From Bacillus sp. SJS (GTDB lineage: Bacteria > Bacillota > Bacilli > Bacillales > Bacillaceae), in the NCBI RefSeq assembly GCF_000732485.2, contig NZ_JAQV02000018.1:52258-116257 (forward strand): 64,000 bases of DNA. Direction: 5' to 3'. The notes beneath the pieces are model-generated. The model had not been told where the DNA came from. It made no database searches and saw only the letters and a list, made by a program, of their open reading frames with translations. How positions within the stretch are numbered: position 1 is the first letter of the stretch; every line of letters starts with the position of its first letter. Both the position numbers and the translations under genes were made by a program. Shown here one piece after another: positions 1 through 9,002 of this stretch.

Positions 1-449
1 TTTCTGAGGCGGGCTATGCTAAATCAGTGACAATCATTGATGCAGTGCCGGGGGGAGCAGCGCACGTGGAGGAGATCTTTCTTTCCAGCGGCAAGCCTCT
101 AGTGCAGTGGAAAGCGGTGAGCGGAATGGCCCAGGTACATGACTGGCTTGAGCAGGGCAAGGATGCGAACGCATGGGTAGACCTTGAAATTCATCTTACA
201 GATGCTCTTTCCATTGAAGATATTCAGAAGCTTAGAAAATGGCATCCCGGGATCGTGCATATCCGTCCGGTATTCCAGTCAGATGGTGCAGTCCTTCAGC
301 CTGAGTCCAGATCGACCGTTCCGATTGACGAGCTTTTTGCCAGGTTTTACGAAAGGCAAACAGGGGGAGCCAAGCCGGATGAGAAGCTGATCCGGCTGTT
401 CAGGGAACTCGTCAGTGAAGAAGACACGGAGGAGGGAGAAGGCGCATGA
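1..449 (+). CDS. sbcD: Exonuclease SbcD, C-terminal part (5' end outside window)
   Basis: The reading frame is open from base 3 and runs without a start into the window, so only about 148 C-terminal residues of SbcD are visible. SbcD is the Mre11-type nuclease subunit that works with SbcC to open hairpins and process DNA ends in the cytoplasm. The metallophosphatase motifs lie upstream and cannot be checked. What remains is the acidic capping and SbcC-binding tail. Its stop overlaps the sbcC start by 4 bp (ATGA), which indicates translational coupling. The identification rests mainly on this coupling and the known sbcDC order. Confidence 0.85.
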   Translation, partial: SEAGYAKSVTIIDAVPGGAAHVEEIFLSSGKPLVQWKAVSGMAQVHDWLEQGKDANAWVDLEIHLTDALSIEDIQKLRKWHPGIVHIRPVFQSDGAVLQPESRSTVPIDELFARFYERQTGGAKPDEKLIRLFRELVSEEDTEEGEGA

Positions 450-3400
450 AACCAATCGAGCTCACTATATCCGGTCTTCATAGTTTCAGAGAGAAGCAGA
501 CCATTGATTTTGAAGGTTTATGCGATGGCGGGGTGTTCGGCATTTTCGGTCCAACCGGAAGCGGAAAATCCTCAATCCTGGATGCAATCACCCTCGCCCT
601 GTATGGAAAAGTGGAACGTGCTGCAAACAATACCCACGGCATCCTGAATCATGCAGAGGACCAGCTCTCTGTTTCTTATACGTTCGAGCTTCAAAATGGA
701 ACATCTGTCAAACGGTATAAGGTGGAAAGAACCTATAAAAGAACGGATGAGCACCGTGTGAAAGGCTCCATTTCCAGGCTGGTGGATTTGCAGGCGGAAC
801 CGGTTGTTTTAGCTGATAAAGCAAGTGAAGTGAATGAGAAGGTTCACGAATTGCTTGGACTGACCATTGACGATTTTACAAGGGCTGTAGTTCTGCCACA
901 GGGCAAATTCGCTGAGTTTTTATCATTAAAAGGCTCTGAACGCAGACAAATGCTGCAAAGGCTATTTCATCTCGAACAATATGGAGATGAACTTTTAAAG
1001 AAGCTTCGCGGCAGGCTTTTCAAAGCAAAATACCGCCTAGGTGAAACAGAAGCAGAGCAGGCAGGCCTCGGTGACGCTTCAAAAGCTGCTTTACTAGCCG
1101 CGGAAACCGAATGGCAGTCAAGCTCACTTCTGCTGGAGAAACGGGTAGCTGAACGGAGAACGGTAAGAGACACATACGAGGAACAGAAAAAAGTATGGGA
1201 GCTTCAGCAGGAAGAGAAGCAGCTGAAGGAAAAAGAAGTGAAGCTTGAGCGACAGGCAGAAGAGATGGAAAACATTGAGCATCGCTTGAAAATTGCCGAT
1301 CAGGCTGAGAGGCTGAAGCCGTATGCTGATCATCTCGAATCATCTGAAAAAAGACATGCTCTGCTAGTAGAAGAAGAAAAGAAATGGTCCGCCCAATGGG
1401 AGAAAGAAAAGGAAAAAGCGGCGGAAGCAAAACAGGCATTTGAAGAAGCAAGGAAGCAAAAAGAAATAAATGAGCCTGTTCTGGCGGTTAAAAAAGAGCG
1501 TCTGACCCAGCTTCTTGAAGTAGAAAAAGAGCGCGATCTGCGCAAAAACGAAACCGGAAAGCTGACAATAGAACTCGAGCGTTTGGAGCAAGCCCGTCAA
1601 GCGGCGAAGCAGGAGTTTGATCACGCAGGGCAGCAGCTGGAGAAAGCAAAGCTTAAGCAGCAGCAGCTAAAACTCGAGCTCGGAAAACTTTCGGTTTCTT
1701 CGGCTTACAGGCAGAACATACAGGCTGCTTCCGATTTGCAGAAGGAATGGAAGCATGCGGAAGACCAAAAGAAGGAAGCGGAACAGCTTCATTCACAGCT
1801 GCTTCTTCAGCAGCAGAGTGCAGAAAAGGATATGAAAGACCGGACAGGCAAAAGAGAGTTAGAAAGTGAAAAGCTCATGTCGGTTTACAGCGGACTTCTT
1901 CGCACATTCGAACGGACGAGTGAACTGAAAAATAGGCTGGAACGCATCATTGCTTTTGGCAAGGAAAAGACAGCAGCTGCTAAAGTGAAGCTGGAACAGG
2001 AACGGGTGCACTCGATTGCCCGACAGTTATCCGCTTCCCTTCAGGAAGGAGAGGCTTGTCCTGTCTGCGGATCAACAAGCCATCCTATGCCTGTTCATGG
2101 CGAGCAGGAGGAAGGAAGCCGGCTGCAGCTTGAACAATTGGAAAAAGAACTGGAAGATAATCGAATGCTGCTGCAAGAAACAGAGCTCTTAAGAGTCAAA
2201 ATGGAAGAGCTCTCAGCCTACCTTATCGGTGAATTCAGCTGGATTGCAGACGAAAGCGTCCATTCAGAAAGTGCGGCTGCCCTTGAACAGACAGAAGCGG
2301 ACTTCCTCACTGACTTAAAGGGTTTAAAACAGGATCTGCTGCACATCAGAGACAAGGCATCTGCAAGTGTGAAAATGCTTCAGCAGCTGAAGAACGAGGA
2401 GCAGCAATCCGCCCAGCTTATGGAAAGATGCAAGCTGGATCTTAAAGAAGCATTGGCTAAGCTTCAGCTGCTTAAGGAAAAAGACCAGGCATTTGAAAAG
2501 CAGTGGGCTGCTTCTTATCCAAATATGAAGCAGGAAGAAGTTCCGGATCGACTAAAGGAGATGCTAGAGAAGGATACGCAATTTGAAGGACTTCAGACGA
2601 GGGTAAATAAAAGCGTTGAGTATATAGAAGAACAGGAGAAGCTCAGGCAGACCGCACAGGAAAAGCTGGCAGAAATCGATAAACTTCAGATTCAGACAGC
2701 TGAGAAAAAACAAGCCTCCCAGGAAAGACTGGATGAAAAAGAGCGTGTGCTTGAAAAAGAAAGTCAAAATGGCACCATTCCAGCTCAGCTTGCAGGGATT
2801 GAAAATCAGCTATCCCAATTAACAGAACGCGAGAAACAGCTTCGCTCTCAATATGAGAAAAAAGACAAACAACTAAAGGAAGCGGAAAAGGAATTGGCAG
2901 CAGCAGGGAAAGGTCTGATTGATGCCGCAAAGTCTGTTGAGGATGCAAGGAACAGCTGGCATAAACAAATTGGACAAACGGCTCTTCGTACAATGGAAGA
3001 CGTTCATTCAAACCTGCTTAATCAGGAGGAAAAGGAAAGCTTTGCTTCCCGACTGGAAGCATTCAGGGATAATTGGAAGCAATGCAAGGCAGACTTAAAA
3101 CGACTGAGCGAACAGCTTCGTGATCGGAAGCTGGATGAAGAAACATGGCTGAAAACGAATGAGCTTATCTCGGAATGCGAAGCGCTTGTAAGCGAGGCGG
3201 AAGGACTGAAAGGTGCTGCAGCTAAAGCCCTGGAGCTTTTAAAGGAAAAGCATGATCGCTTTGAAAAGCTTGAAGAGCAGCGTCTTGAAGTTTCCGGCCA
3301 GATTGCTGATCTTGAAAAACTACAGGCTGTTTTTAAGGGGAATTCCTTTGTAGAGTACATTGCAGAGGAGCAGCTTCACCATGTAACAAGAGCGGCTTCA

Positions 3401-3811
3401 GAACGTCTCGGCCTTCTTACACGGCAGCGATATGCTATTGAAGTGGATTCACAGGGCGGCTTTATTATGAGAGACGATGCCAACGGAGGAGTCAGAAGGC
3501 CTGTATCAAGCCTTTCCGGCGGAGAAACCTTCCTAACCTCGCTCGCGCTTGCTTTATCGCTTTCCACTCAAATTCAGCTGCGTGGAGAATACCCGCTGCA
3601 ATTTTTCTTCCTTGATGAAGGATTCGGGACACTCGATGCTGATCTGCTTGATACGGTTGTAACAGCCCTTGAAAAGCTGCAATCCAATAATCTGTCTGTC
3701 GGCGTCATCAGCCATGTTCCGGAGCTGCGGGCAAGGCTTTCAAAAAAACTTGTGGTAACACCTGCTGATCCCACGGGGAGAGGGACGGCTGTCGCTTTGG
3801 AAACTTTGTAA
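446..3811 (+). CDS. sbcC: DNA repair ATPase SbcC (Rad50-like)
   Basis: The protein has 1121 aa with classic SMC/Rad50 layout. Walker A GPTGSGKSS is at residues 35-43, followed by long Glu/Lys/Gln-rich coiled coils. A zinc hook CPVC is at residues 538-541. The ABC signature LSGGE starts near residue 1023, and Walker B is FFFLDEGFGTLD close to the C-terminus. With SbcD it forms the ATP-dependent double-strand exonuclease and hairpin endonuclease used in repair and replication-fork processing. The start ATG overlaps the sbcD stop and has a GGAGGGAG ribosome binding site inside sbcD. All key ATPase motifs look intact and the length is typical. Confidence 0.97.
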   Translation: MKPIELTISGLHSFREKQTIDFEGLCDGGVFGIFGPTGSGKSSILDAITLALYGKVERAANNTHGILNHAEDQLSVSYTFELQNGTSVKRYKVERTYKRTDEHRVKGSISRLVDLQAEPVVLADKASEVNEKVHELLGLTIDDFTRAVVLPQGKFAEFLSLKGSERRQMLQRLFHLEQYGDELLKKLRGRLFKAKYRLGETEAEQAGLGDASKAALLAAETEWQSSSLLLEKRVAERRTVRDTYEEQKKVWELQQEEKQLKEKEVKLERQAEEMENIEHRLKIADQAERLKPYADHLESSEKRHALLVEEEKKWSAQWEKEKEKAAEAKQAFEEARKQKEINEPVLAVKKERLTQLLEVEKERDLRKNETGKLTIELERLEQARQAAKQEFDHAGQQLEKAKLKQQQLKLELGKLSVSSAYRQNIQAASDLQKEWKHAEDQKKEAEQLHSQLLLQQQSAEKDMKDRTGKRELESEKLMSVYSGLLRTFERTSELKNRLERIIAFGKEKTAAAKVKLEQERVHSIARQLSASLQEGEACPVCGSTSHPMPVHGEQEEGSRLQLEQLEKELEDNRMLLQETELLRVKMEELSAYLIGEFSWIADESVHSESAAALEQTEADFLTDLKGLKQDLLHIRDKASASVKMLQQLKNEEQQSAQLMERCKLDLKEALAKLQLLKEKDQAFEKQWAASYPNMKQEEVPDRLKEMLEKDTQFEGLQTRVNKSVEYIEEQEKLRQTAQEKLAEIDKLQIQTAEKKQASQERLDEKERVLEKESQNGTIPAQLAGIENQLSQLTEREKQLRSQYEKKDKQLKEAEKELAAAGKGLIDAAKSVEDARNSWHKQIGQTALRTMEDVHSNLLNQEEKESFASRLEAFRDNWKQCKADLKRLSEQLRDRKLDEETWLKTNELISECEALVSEAEGLKGAAAKALELLKEKHDRFEKLEEQRLEVSGQIADLEKLQAVFKGNSFVEYIAEEQLHHVTRAASERLGLLTRQRYAIEVDSQGGFIMRDDANGGVRRPVSSLSGGETFLTSLALALSLSTQIQLRGEYPLQFFFLDEGFGTLDADLLDTVVTALEKLQSNNLSVGVISHVPELRARLSKKLVVTPADPTGRGTAVALETL

Positions 3812-3826
3812 ACGGGGTGACTGGTT

Positions 3827-4129
3827 GTGGGGAAAAAACAATTGGGCAGGTGCGGGCTCTGCCGCAGAAACGATGTGGAGATTACCGTTCACCACCTCAT
3901 TCCGAAAGAAATGGGGGGTGCTTATTTAGCCACCGTCAATTTGTGCATCCCATGCCATAAACAGATTCATGCCCTCTACACAAACGAAGAGCTGGCTGCC
4001 AGACTTTCAACAATTGAAAATCTTCAGAGGGATGAGAAGCTTTCCAAGTTTATTAAATGGATCCGCAAGCAGCCATCCACCAAGCTTATCCAGACAAGAA
4101 AATCAAATGAGCGAAAGAAAAAGAGGTAA
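3827..4129 (+). CDS. yisB: HNH endonuclease-type protein, YisB homologue
   Basis: A 100-aa basic protein starting with GTG 15 bp after sbcC. It has paired CxxC zinc ligands (CGLC near residue 9 and CIPC near residue 44) around a VHHLIPKEMGG core and a final CHKQIH, the usual HNH fold. The tail is rich in Lys and Arg. A yisB-like HNH gene directly after sbcC is the order I recall in B. subtilis, and co-transcription suggests a link to DNA end processing, but no function has been shown as far as I know. It converges on the gerP operon with a shared terminator. Confidence 0.8.
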   Translation: MGKKQLGRCGLCRRNDVEITVHHLIPKEMGGAYLATVNLCIPCHKQIHALYTNEELAARLSTIENLQRDEKLSKFIKWIRKQPSTKLIQTRKSNERKKKR

Positions 4130-4249
4130 TTTGTCGCATGTGACCGATATAGGGGAAATCTGATAAATGTGATTGACCGATATCCTTAAGCGAATGGCAG
4201 CTGAAATCACATAAACCAGTTTTCAGATTTAAAATACAGCGAAAAGAAA

Positions 4250-4276
4250 GAGCACCGGAGCCGGTGCTCTTTTTTT
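4250..4276. terminator. Bidirectional intrinsic terminator between yisB and gerPF
   Basis: The stem GAGCACCGG / CCGGTGCTC has a 1-nt loop on the plus strand and is followed by seven T. On the minus strand it follows the gerPF stop and leads into a T-rich stretch, so it can serve both convergent units. Confidence 0.85.
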
Positions 4277-4494
4277 CAGTTATTCGCAACAATATTCTGA
4301 TCGGCTACATCAGGATCAATCATATTCGTTGCACTGATTCCGTTATTTAAAATCCAGAAGTCACCCGTGTTTCCTCCGCCAGAGCCTGCAGCTGATTTGG
4401 AAGAACTTTTAGGAGACAAATAGAACGTATCACCAAAGTTCACGACTCCGCCGGAAACGGTATTGATCTTGATAGGGCCGACGATGGCTGGCAT
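4276..4494 (-). CDS. gerPF: Spore germination protein GerPF
   Basis: A 72-aa protein starting MPAIVGPIKINTV, the signature N-terminus shared by GerPA and GerPF. An upstream in-frame ATG (4503) would add three residues, but the AAAGGGTG ribosome binding site fits the MPAIVG start. GerP proteins are made in the mother cell late in sporulation and help nutrient germinants cross the spore coat to reach the inner-membrane receptors. It is the last gene of the six-gene operon. The Ser/Gly-rich middle and the asparagine-rich end are typical of the family. Confidence 0.93.
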   Translation of the reverse strand: MPAIVGPIKINTVSGGVVNFGDTFYLSPKSSSKSAAGSGGGNTGDFWILNNGISATNMIDPDVADQNIVANN

Positions 4495-4535
4495 GGCAAA
4501 CACCCTTTATTATCTAAGTCATATGACCAGTATAT

Positions 4536-4943
4536 TCAGTCTTCGCCGGATTGTTCTTCGGGATCCAATTCTCCCTTTGGCCGGAAGAGCTGTCTCGTAT
4601 GCTTAATACGTGCTTCTGCATCAATCAGATCCGTAGAACCAATGTGAAAGACGCCCGAAGTGGAAATAGCAAGAATCTTTACAAACTTTGTACGGATAAA
4701 TGGCTTTTCATGAAAGTAGACTGGATTGACAAACTCTGATTTGATTGGTCTTGGCATGGGCAGCTGGAAAATATCGTACCGGCTGAAGTCCCCTTCATTG
4801 TCATAAAAAACCTCTGCTTCACGCTGCACAGCAAATACATTGCATTTTGGAAGAATTTCGCGGGAATCCCCGATATTAAAAACAGACGAAATACCGACAG
4901 TGTTCACATAGGCTGCATCCACAATAGAATTTCTGTTATACAT
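4536..4943 (-). CDS. gerPE: Spore germination protein GerPE
   Basis: A 135-aa protein with the GerPE pattern: an N-terminal YVNTVGISSVFNIGDS segment, a central AVQREAEVFY-NEGDF motif, and the same VxxIGSTD motif repeated near the C-terminus. Its ATG lies 2 bp after the gerPD stop, so translation is probably coupled. It belongs to the coat-permeability operon. I see no signal peptide or membrane segment, which fits a coat-associated protein. Confidence 0.92.
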   Translation of the reverse strand: MYNRNSIVDAAYVNTVGISSVFNIGDSREILPKCNVFAVQREAEVFYDNEGDFSRYDIFQLPMPRPIKSEFVNPVYFHEKPFIRTKFVKILAISTSGVFHIGSTDLIDAEARIKHTRQLFRPKGELDPEEQSGED

Positions 4944-4945
4944 CG

Positions 4946-5122
4946 TTATTGCGGAGCCAAAGGTACGAATGGACCTATGATTAAGGATTCAGGAGGGGTA
5001 TCAAAAATAGCAGATGCCCCCACATTATTTACATCCCCGATTAAAAAGACGGAGGATGTGGCCACAGCTGTGACTCGGCAAAATACGACATTGATATCCT
5101 TGTTTACGACCGTAAAATTCAT
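4946..5122 (-). CDS. gerPD: Spore germination protein GerPD (58 aa)
   Basis: A short gene found by translating the gap between gerPC and gerPE. It starts MNFTVVNKDINVV and ends GPFVPLAPQ, 58 aa, with the VFLIGDVNN motif common to the small GerP proteins. The ATG overlaps the gerPC stop (ATGA), and the TAA is 2 bp before the gerPE start. The length and position match GerPD of other bacilli. It is easily missed because of its size. Confidence 0.92.
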   Translation of the reverse strand: MNFTVVNKDINVVFCRVTAVATSSVFLIGDVNNVGASAIFDTPPESLIIGPFVPLAPQ

Positions 5123-5733
5123 GGCTGTTCTCCTTTCACTTCCACAGGTAGATATTTAATAAAATGGTCAACGGATTGTGCTATTTCCTCTTTAACCCTT
5201 TGGGTAATTTGATCAGCTTGAAATTCCGGATCGCCTTCCTGAAAATTAGCGGTTTTCATATAATACTGGACCCTTGTATCGATTTGTTTGCGGATGTCTT
5301 CGATGACCATTTTTCTCTGTTCATCATTCAGCTTTCTTGAGTGGCGCTGCTCCTGGGCTTCGAGCATGTTTATGCACTCTTCGCTTAAGTACGTATTCAG
5401 CTGGTCAAGAGCCAGACCATAGGTTTCGCCATTATATTCACGTTCCAGCTTCCCTACCTGCTGGCCTTTTTGAATAACTTCGAAGTTTTCAATCGGTTCA
5501 GGATCTGTTGGGTTTAATCCGATATTCAATGTTCCTTCCAATGTTTCCACTTTCAGCTGGTCAAATTTATATTCGATCTTTTCGATGGTAGTGGACGGTT
5601 TATCCTTCAATGCCTGGAGGTCGGTGGACATTTGCTGAATCATCGATTCAAGCTGCTGAATTTTGTTCTGCTGTGATTGAATGCAAGCGCACAGCTGCTG
5701 CAAATAAGTCCCGACATCATTTCCGTAGTACAA
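5119..5733 (-). CDS. gerPC: Spore germination protein GerPC
   Basis: A protein of about 204 aa. I place the start at TTG 5733 (MYYGNDVGTYLQQL): GCGAGGTG sits 6 nt upstream and known GerPC proteins also begin MYY. A GTG at 5742 is the alternative and adds three residues. Residues 10-50 form a Gln-rich coiled coil (QNKIQQLESMIQQM). The C-terminal half is charged and helical. It is the largest GerP protein and probably a structural coat component. The stop overlaps gerPD. Confidence 0.92.
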   Translation of the reverse strand: MYYGNDVGTYLQQLCACIQSQQNKIQQLESMIQQMSTDLQALKDKPSTTIEKIEYKFDQLKVETLEGTLNIGLNPTDPEPIENFEVIQKGQQVGKLEREYNGETYGLALDQLNTYLSEECINMLEAQEQRHSRKLNDEQRKMVIEDIRKQIDTRVQYYMKTANFQEGDPEFQADQITQRVKEEIAQSVDHFIKYLPVEVKGEQP

Positions 5734-5807
5734 GACAAACACCTCGCAATCCCGATCTATCGTTACTGCATCCTATGCCGGAATGACAAATTGGGTGAAT
5801 GCCTATT

Positions 5808-6035
5808 TTACCTGGATGGCGGAGGTGCGAGCGGGACAACAGGGCGTGAAAGAGCCTGAGATAATTCAGCCCGGCGAGTGGCGGGAGGTGCCGCTTCAAA
5901 AAATCCGCCTGTATTGTATAAATTGGAAAGCGATTTTATATATCCGGCACTGCCGATTTGAAGGACGGAGGAGTTATTGACCGCACCCACGCGGAGATAG
6001 TTGATACAAATGGTTTGATTAATATAAAAATTCAT
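5808..6035 (-). CDS. gerPB: Spore germination protein GerPB
   Basis: A 75-aa protein beginning MNFYINQTICINYLRVG and containing SVLQIGSAGYIKSLSNLYNTGG, both highly characteristic of GerPB. The ATG at 6035 is preferred over GTG 6044 because AGGGGTGG lies 5 nt upstream. The C-terminus is Pro-rich (VVPLAPPP). It lies 11 bp after gerPA in the same operon. Confidence 0.93.
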   Translation of the reverse strand: MNFYINQTICINYLRVGAVNNSSVLQIGSAGYIKSLSNLYNTGGFFEAAPPATRRAELSQALSRPVVPLAPPPSR

Positions 6036-6046
6036 TATGTCCACCC

Positions 6047-6268
6047 CTATGCATTTCCGGCAATTGGCTGATCAACGATATCCTGGTCAAACGTATTGGT
6101 CACACTGTTCTGATTGAAGATGGTCATCCCATCGCCTGTATTAAACGAACCAGCTCCGGAAAAGGTTTTAACACTGCTGACAGGAGCAATTGTAAATACG
6201 TCTCCGATATGAAGCACACTGCTCGTTCCGAGACTGTTGACTTTAAATACACCGACAATTGCTGGCAT
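6047..6268 (-). CDS. gerPA: Spore germination protein GerPA
   Basis: A 73-aa protein starting [14 protein letters not shown], the first gene of the gerP operon. AAAGGATG lies 6 nt before this ATG. Longer starts at 6286 and 6274 are in frame but lack a properly placed site. The N-terminus is shared with GerPF, suggesting an old duplication. Its role is permeability of the spore coat to small germinants. Expression late in sporulation is supported by the promoter upstream. Confidence 0.94.
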   Translation of the reverse strand: MPAIVGVFKVNSLGTSSVLHIGDVFTIAPVSSVKTFSGAGSFNTGDGMTIFNQNSVTNTFDQDIVDQPIAGNA

Positions 6269-6341
6269 GGCTAACATCCTTTTCATTTTCTTGAAGGGTT
6301 GCGGACGTACATGTAGAATTTCTTGAAGAACGAATTTAATT

Positions 6342-6368
6342 CATCATATGACAGGAGCGGAATCTTGT
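6342..6368 (-). promoter_or_regulatory. Sigma-K type promoter of the gerP operon
   Basis: Read on the minus strand the site is AC - 16 nt - CATATGATG, matching the sigma-K pattern AC-N16/17-CATAnnnT. It is about 74 bp upstream of gerPA, and gerP operons are known to be transcribed by sigma-K in B. subtilis. The upstream end of the site runs into the region just before the divergent DUF418 gene. Confidence 0.65.
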
Positions 6369-6393
6369 GATAAACGCGGAGGAGGGACCTAAA

Positions 6394-7548
6394 TTGGCGG
6401 ACATGAAAGCAGCCTCCATATCAAAGAGCGAGCGGATTCACTCGCTGGATGTTCTGAGAGGATTTTCACTTTTAGGTATATTAATGGTTAACATTTTTGA
6501 TTTTTCAGGACCGCAGCTTTATCGCTCCTCACTGGTTCAGAGCGGCGGAGGTCTGGACAGGCTGGTTGAAATTTTCGTTTTTGTATTCGCGCAGGCAAGC
6601 TTCTACCCGCTTTTTACATTTCTTTTTGGAGCAGGGGGAGTGATGTTTTATAAACGAATCGGAGAGAAGGGGCTTTTTCCTGAAAGGTTCTTTGCCAGGA
6701 GGATGACGGGGCTGCTGATAATAGGGGTCCTGCATGCATTCTTTATTTGGCACGGGGATATTCTTATCAGTTATGCTTTGATCGGCTTTTTGTTTATGCT
6801 GTTTATTGAAAAGTCAGCTAAAGCGCTCGCTGTTTGGAGCTTGTCGCTTATCTTCATTCCGAACATCCTTTTTAGTCTTTTGCTTGCCGGTGATGGGGCT
6901 GTCCCTAATGCAGATGATAACACTGAGAGAATAACAGCAGTCTACCAGAGTGGAAGTTTTTCAGAGATCATGGGTCAGAGAGCAGAGGACTGGTTCTACG
7001 TAAATAATCCGATTATGGCCCCATTCATTGTTCTTTCTATATTGCCGATGTTTCTGCTAGGTGCCTATGCTATGAAACGAGGATGGTTTGAACGGAGCCC
7101 ATCTGAGGAAACCATAAAGAAGTGGTTAGTCATTGCCCTCATAACAGGTCCATCCGGAATACTTATAAAAACGATGCCTGTTCTTGATCCGCAGTCAGGG
7201 CTATGGAGTTATCTTCATCAATCGATTGGCGGGCCTTTGCTCACAATGTTTTACATAACAGCTATTTTGGCTGCAGTTCAAAAGCTGGGATTCAAAAAGG
7301 TTTACAAACCTTTTGCTTACGCAGGAAGGGCTTCCATGTCAAACTACCTCCTGCAGTCGCTGATCCTCACCATGCTTTTTTACTCATACGGGTTTGGATT
7401 ATATGGAACCATGACTTCTTTCCAGGCAATTTTAACAGGTACCGGCGTTTATATCATTTTATTGGCTGCAAGCTATTATTGGTTTAAGCGATTTGAGCAG
7501 GGACCGGCAGAAAGATGGTGGAGATGGTTTGTGTATCGGAGATCATAA
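6394..7548 (+). CDS. DUF418 family polytopic membrane protein
   Basis: A protein of about 384 aa. The TTG at 6394 is chosen because GGAGGAGGG lies 7 nt upstream; GTG 6367 and ATG 6405-region starts are alternatives. After a short basic N-terminus with SLDVLRGFSLLGILMVNI come about nine hydrophobic segments. The C-terminal third (GRASMSNYLLQSL ... RFEQGPAERWWRWF) is the DUF418 signature seen in YxaH, YrkO and YeiB. Such proteins are presumed transporters or acyltransferase-like membrane proteins, but none has a firm substrate. It is divergent from gerP, with no gene in the same direction close enough to suggest a role. Confidence 0.85.
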   Translation: MADMKAASISKSERIHSLDVLRGFSLLGILMVNIFDFSGPQLYRSSLVQSGGGLDRLVEIFVFVFAQASFYPLFTFLFGAGGVMFYKRIGEKGLFPERFFARRMTGLLIIGVLHAFFIWHGDILISYALIGFLFMLFIEKSAKALAVWSLSLIFIPNILFSLLLAGDGAVPNADDNTERITAVYQSGSFSEIMGQRAEDWFYVNNPIMAPFIVLSILPMFLLGAYAMKRGWFERSPSEETIKKWLVIALITGPSGILIKTMPVLDPQSGLWSYLHQSIGGPLLTMFYITAILAAVQKLGFKKVYKPFAYAGRASMSNYLLQSLILTMLFYSYGFGLYGTMTSFQAILTGTGVYIILLAASYYWFKRFEQGPAERWWRWFVYRRS

Positions 7549-7584
7549 ACAGGAAATACGCTGCCATCCTCCGGAGAAAATATT

Positions 7585-7767
7585 TCAGCGGGCTTGAGAT
7601 TTACGGTGTCCGCCGTGCTGAAGGTTCGAGTGCCGCTGTTTGATTTCCTGCAAAAGAAGATGATCGAGCTCTTGACTGCATTTGAGCGTCACATCGGAAT
7701 TTAGCCCATACTTTTGAGCAAGGTCAATTAACGTTTTTCTTTTGGATTCAATTTCATTAAAGGCCAT
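7585..7767 (-). CDS. yisI: Spo0E-like aspartyl-phosphate phosphatase (YisI-like)
   Basis: A 60-aa protein from ATG 7767, which has GGAG 5 nt upstream. An upstream ATG at 7860 is in frame but adds 31 residues with no family similarity and no good site. The core IExxRKTLIDLAQKYGLNSDxxLKCSQELDHLLL matches the Spo0E-like helix hairpin, with the SQELD motif that removes phosphate from Spo0A~P in this family. B. subtilis yisI is in the same neighbourhood. It would restrain entry into sporulation. No partner gene is adjacent. Confidence 0.82.
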   Translation of the reverse strand: MAFNEIESKRKTLIDLAQKYGLNSDVTLKCSQELDHLLLQEIKQRHSNLQHGGHRKSQAR

Positions 7768-7986
7768 TTCGTCTCCAACTTTCAAAGGTACTTTTCCGTT
7801 TATTATGTAGCTGCTGGCAAGCCGTCCTTTTAAAAGCCGGGAAATCGGTTGCAGAAACATTTATGCATGACCAAACAGCTTGTCCTAAAAAATGGATAAG
7901 CCTATTATACAATGGAAAATGAATAAGGGGTCAGTTTCGATAAAAAAACATAAAATGTTACAAGAATTTACAAGGGGGACTTGAAA

Positions 7987-8805
7987 GTGAAGCTTTCGTC
8001 AAAGACTCCTAAGTCGTTTTTAACGAAGACCGGGGGATTTTTAAAAGACTATGATTACTCGTTAAACCCTTATACGGGGTGTGCGTTTGGCTGTTCTTAT
8101 TGCTATGTTAGAAGACTGCCGGTTTCCTTATTCAGAAAAGAAGAATGGGGCACGTGGGTGGATGTTAAAAAGGCAGGAAGGGAGAGTTTTGTCAGGGAAC
8201 TGAAAAGAGCCAAAAGCATGGGGCCGGTCCGAATTTTTATGTCATCCAGTACAGACCCGTATCAGGGGGAGGAAGCAAAAGAGGAAGTAACGAGAACGCT
8301 GCTTTCTGCAATGGCTGAAGAGAAACCGGATTTTTTATTTGTTCAGACAAGAAGTCCGCTTGTCACAAGGGACATTGACATGTTTCAGGAACTTAAAACC
8401 CGCATACTGGTAAGCATGACTATCGAAACAGACCGTGATGAGGTACGTAAAGCGTTTGCCCCCTCTTCTCCGCCGCTGGCAGCGAGACTAAAGGCATTGA
8501 AACAGTTATCCAGCGCAGGAATACCAACTCAGGCTGCTGTTGCTCCGATGCTTCCCTTCACTGATCATTTTCCTGAAAAGCTAAAACAAGTGACAGACAT
8601 TGTGACACTTGACGATTTTTTTCAGGGTGATGGTGCAGGCGGTAGACGTTCAGCCTCTCTTGGTGCCCATGATATTCTTATTCAGTTGGAAGAAGGGGAT
8701 TGGTTCGATCCAGAACGGATTGAAATGGAGCGCACGAGGTTTGAGAGGGTTTTTGAAAAAAAGAATGTGCGGATCAGCCAGAATGGATTCGCGCCATTCC
8801 GTTGA
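7987..8805 (+). CDS. SPL-family radical SAM protein
   Basis: A 272-aa protein. GTG 7987 is preferred to TTG 7981 because AAGGGGG lies 8 nt before it and only 2 nt before the TTG. The radical-SAM cluster motif is C32-AFG-C36-SY-C39, followed by MSSSTDPYQ and SMTIETD. These are hallmarks of the COG1533/Rv2578c group related to spore photoproduct lyase. The protein is shorter than true SplB (about 340 aa), and I would not call it a photoproduct lyase. Reaction and substrate are unknown. It is a single gene with no obvious partner. Confidence 0.85.
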   Translation: MKLSSKTPKSFLTKTGGFLKDYDYSLNPYTGCAFGCSYCYVRRLPVSLFRKEEWGTWVDVKKAGRESFVRELKRAKSMGPVRIFMSSSTDPYQGEEAKEEVTRTLLSAMAEEKPDFLFVQTRSPLVTRDIDMFQELKTRILVSMTIETDRDEVRKAFAPSSPPLAARLKALKQLSSAGIPTQAAVAPMLPFTDHFPEKLKQVTDIVTLDDFFQGDGAGGRRSASLGAHDILIQLEEGDWFDPERIEMERTRFERVFEKKNVRISQNGFAPFR

Positions 8806-9002
8806 AGCTTGGCTGAAATAATGTTCTCCCCTTCTTGATAAAAGACGACTATTAGGAAGCAGGAAGGATTCGGGGCATGGAATGTCGAAATGGTCATAAA
8901 GAATGAATAGTATGTCTGCTGAAACAGCTAACAGCTGACCAAAATTTGTGTTCGCGGGATAGTGGATTTTGAGAAGTAAGAATGGCAATGGGGGTTTTTA
9001 TA

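Noticed and set aside
1020..1451. 143-aa minus-strand frame inside sbcC
   Set aside because: It is a shadow of the coiled-coil coding sequence with no start signals.
7768..7860. Longer N-terminus for the Spo0E-like protein
   Set aside because: The extra 31 residues do not resemble the family and the upstream ATG lacks a ribosome binding site.
7987..8805. Naming the radical SAM gene splB (spore photoproduct lyase)
   Set aside because: It is about 70 residues shorter than SplB and its motif context fits the broader COG1533 group.
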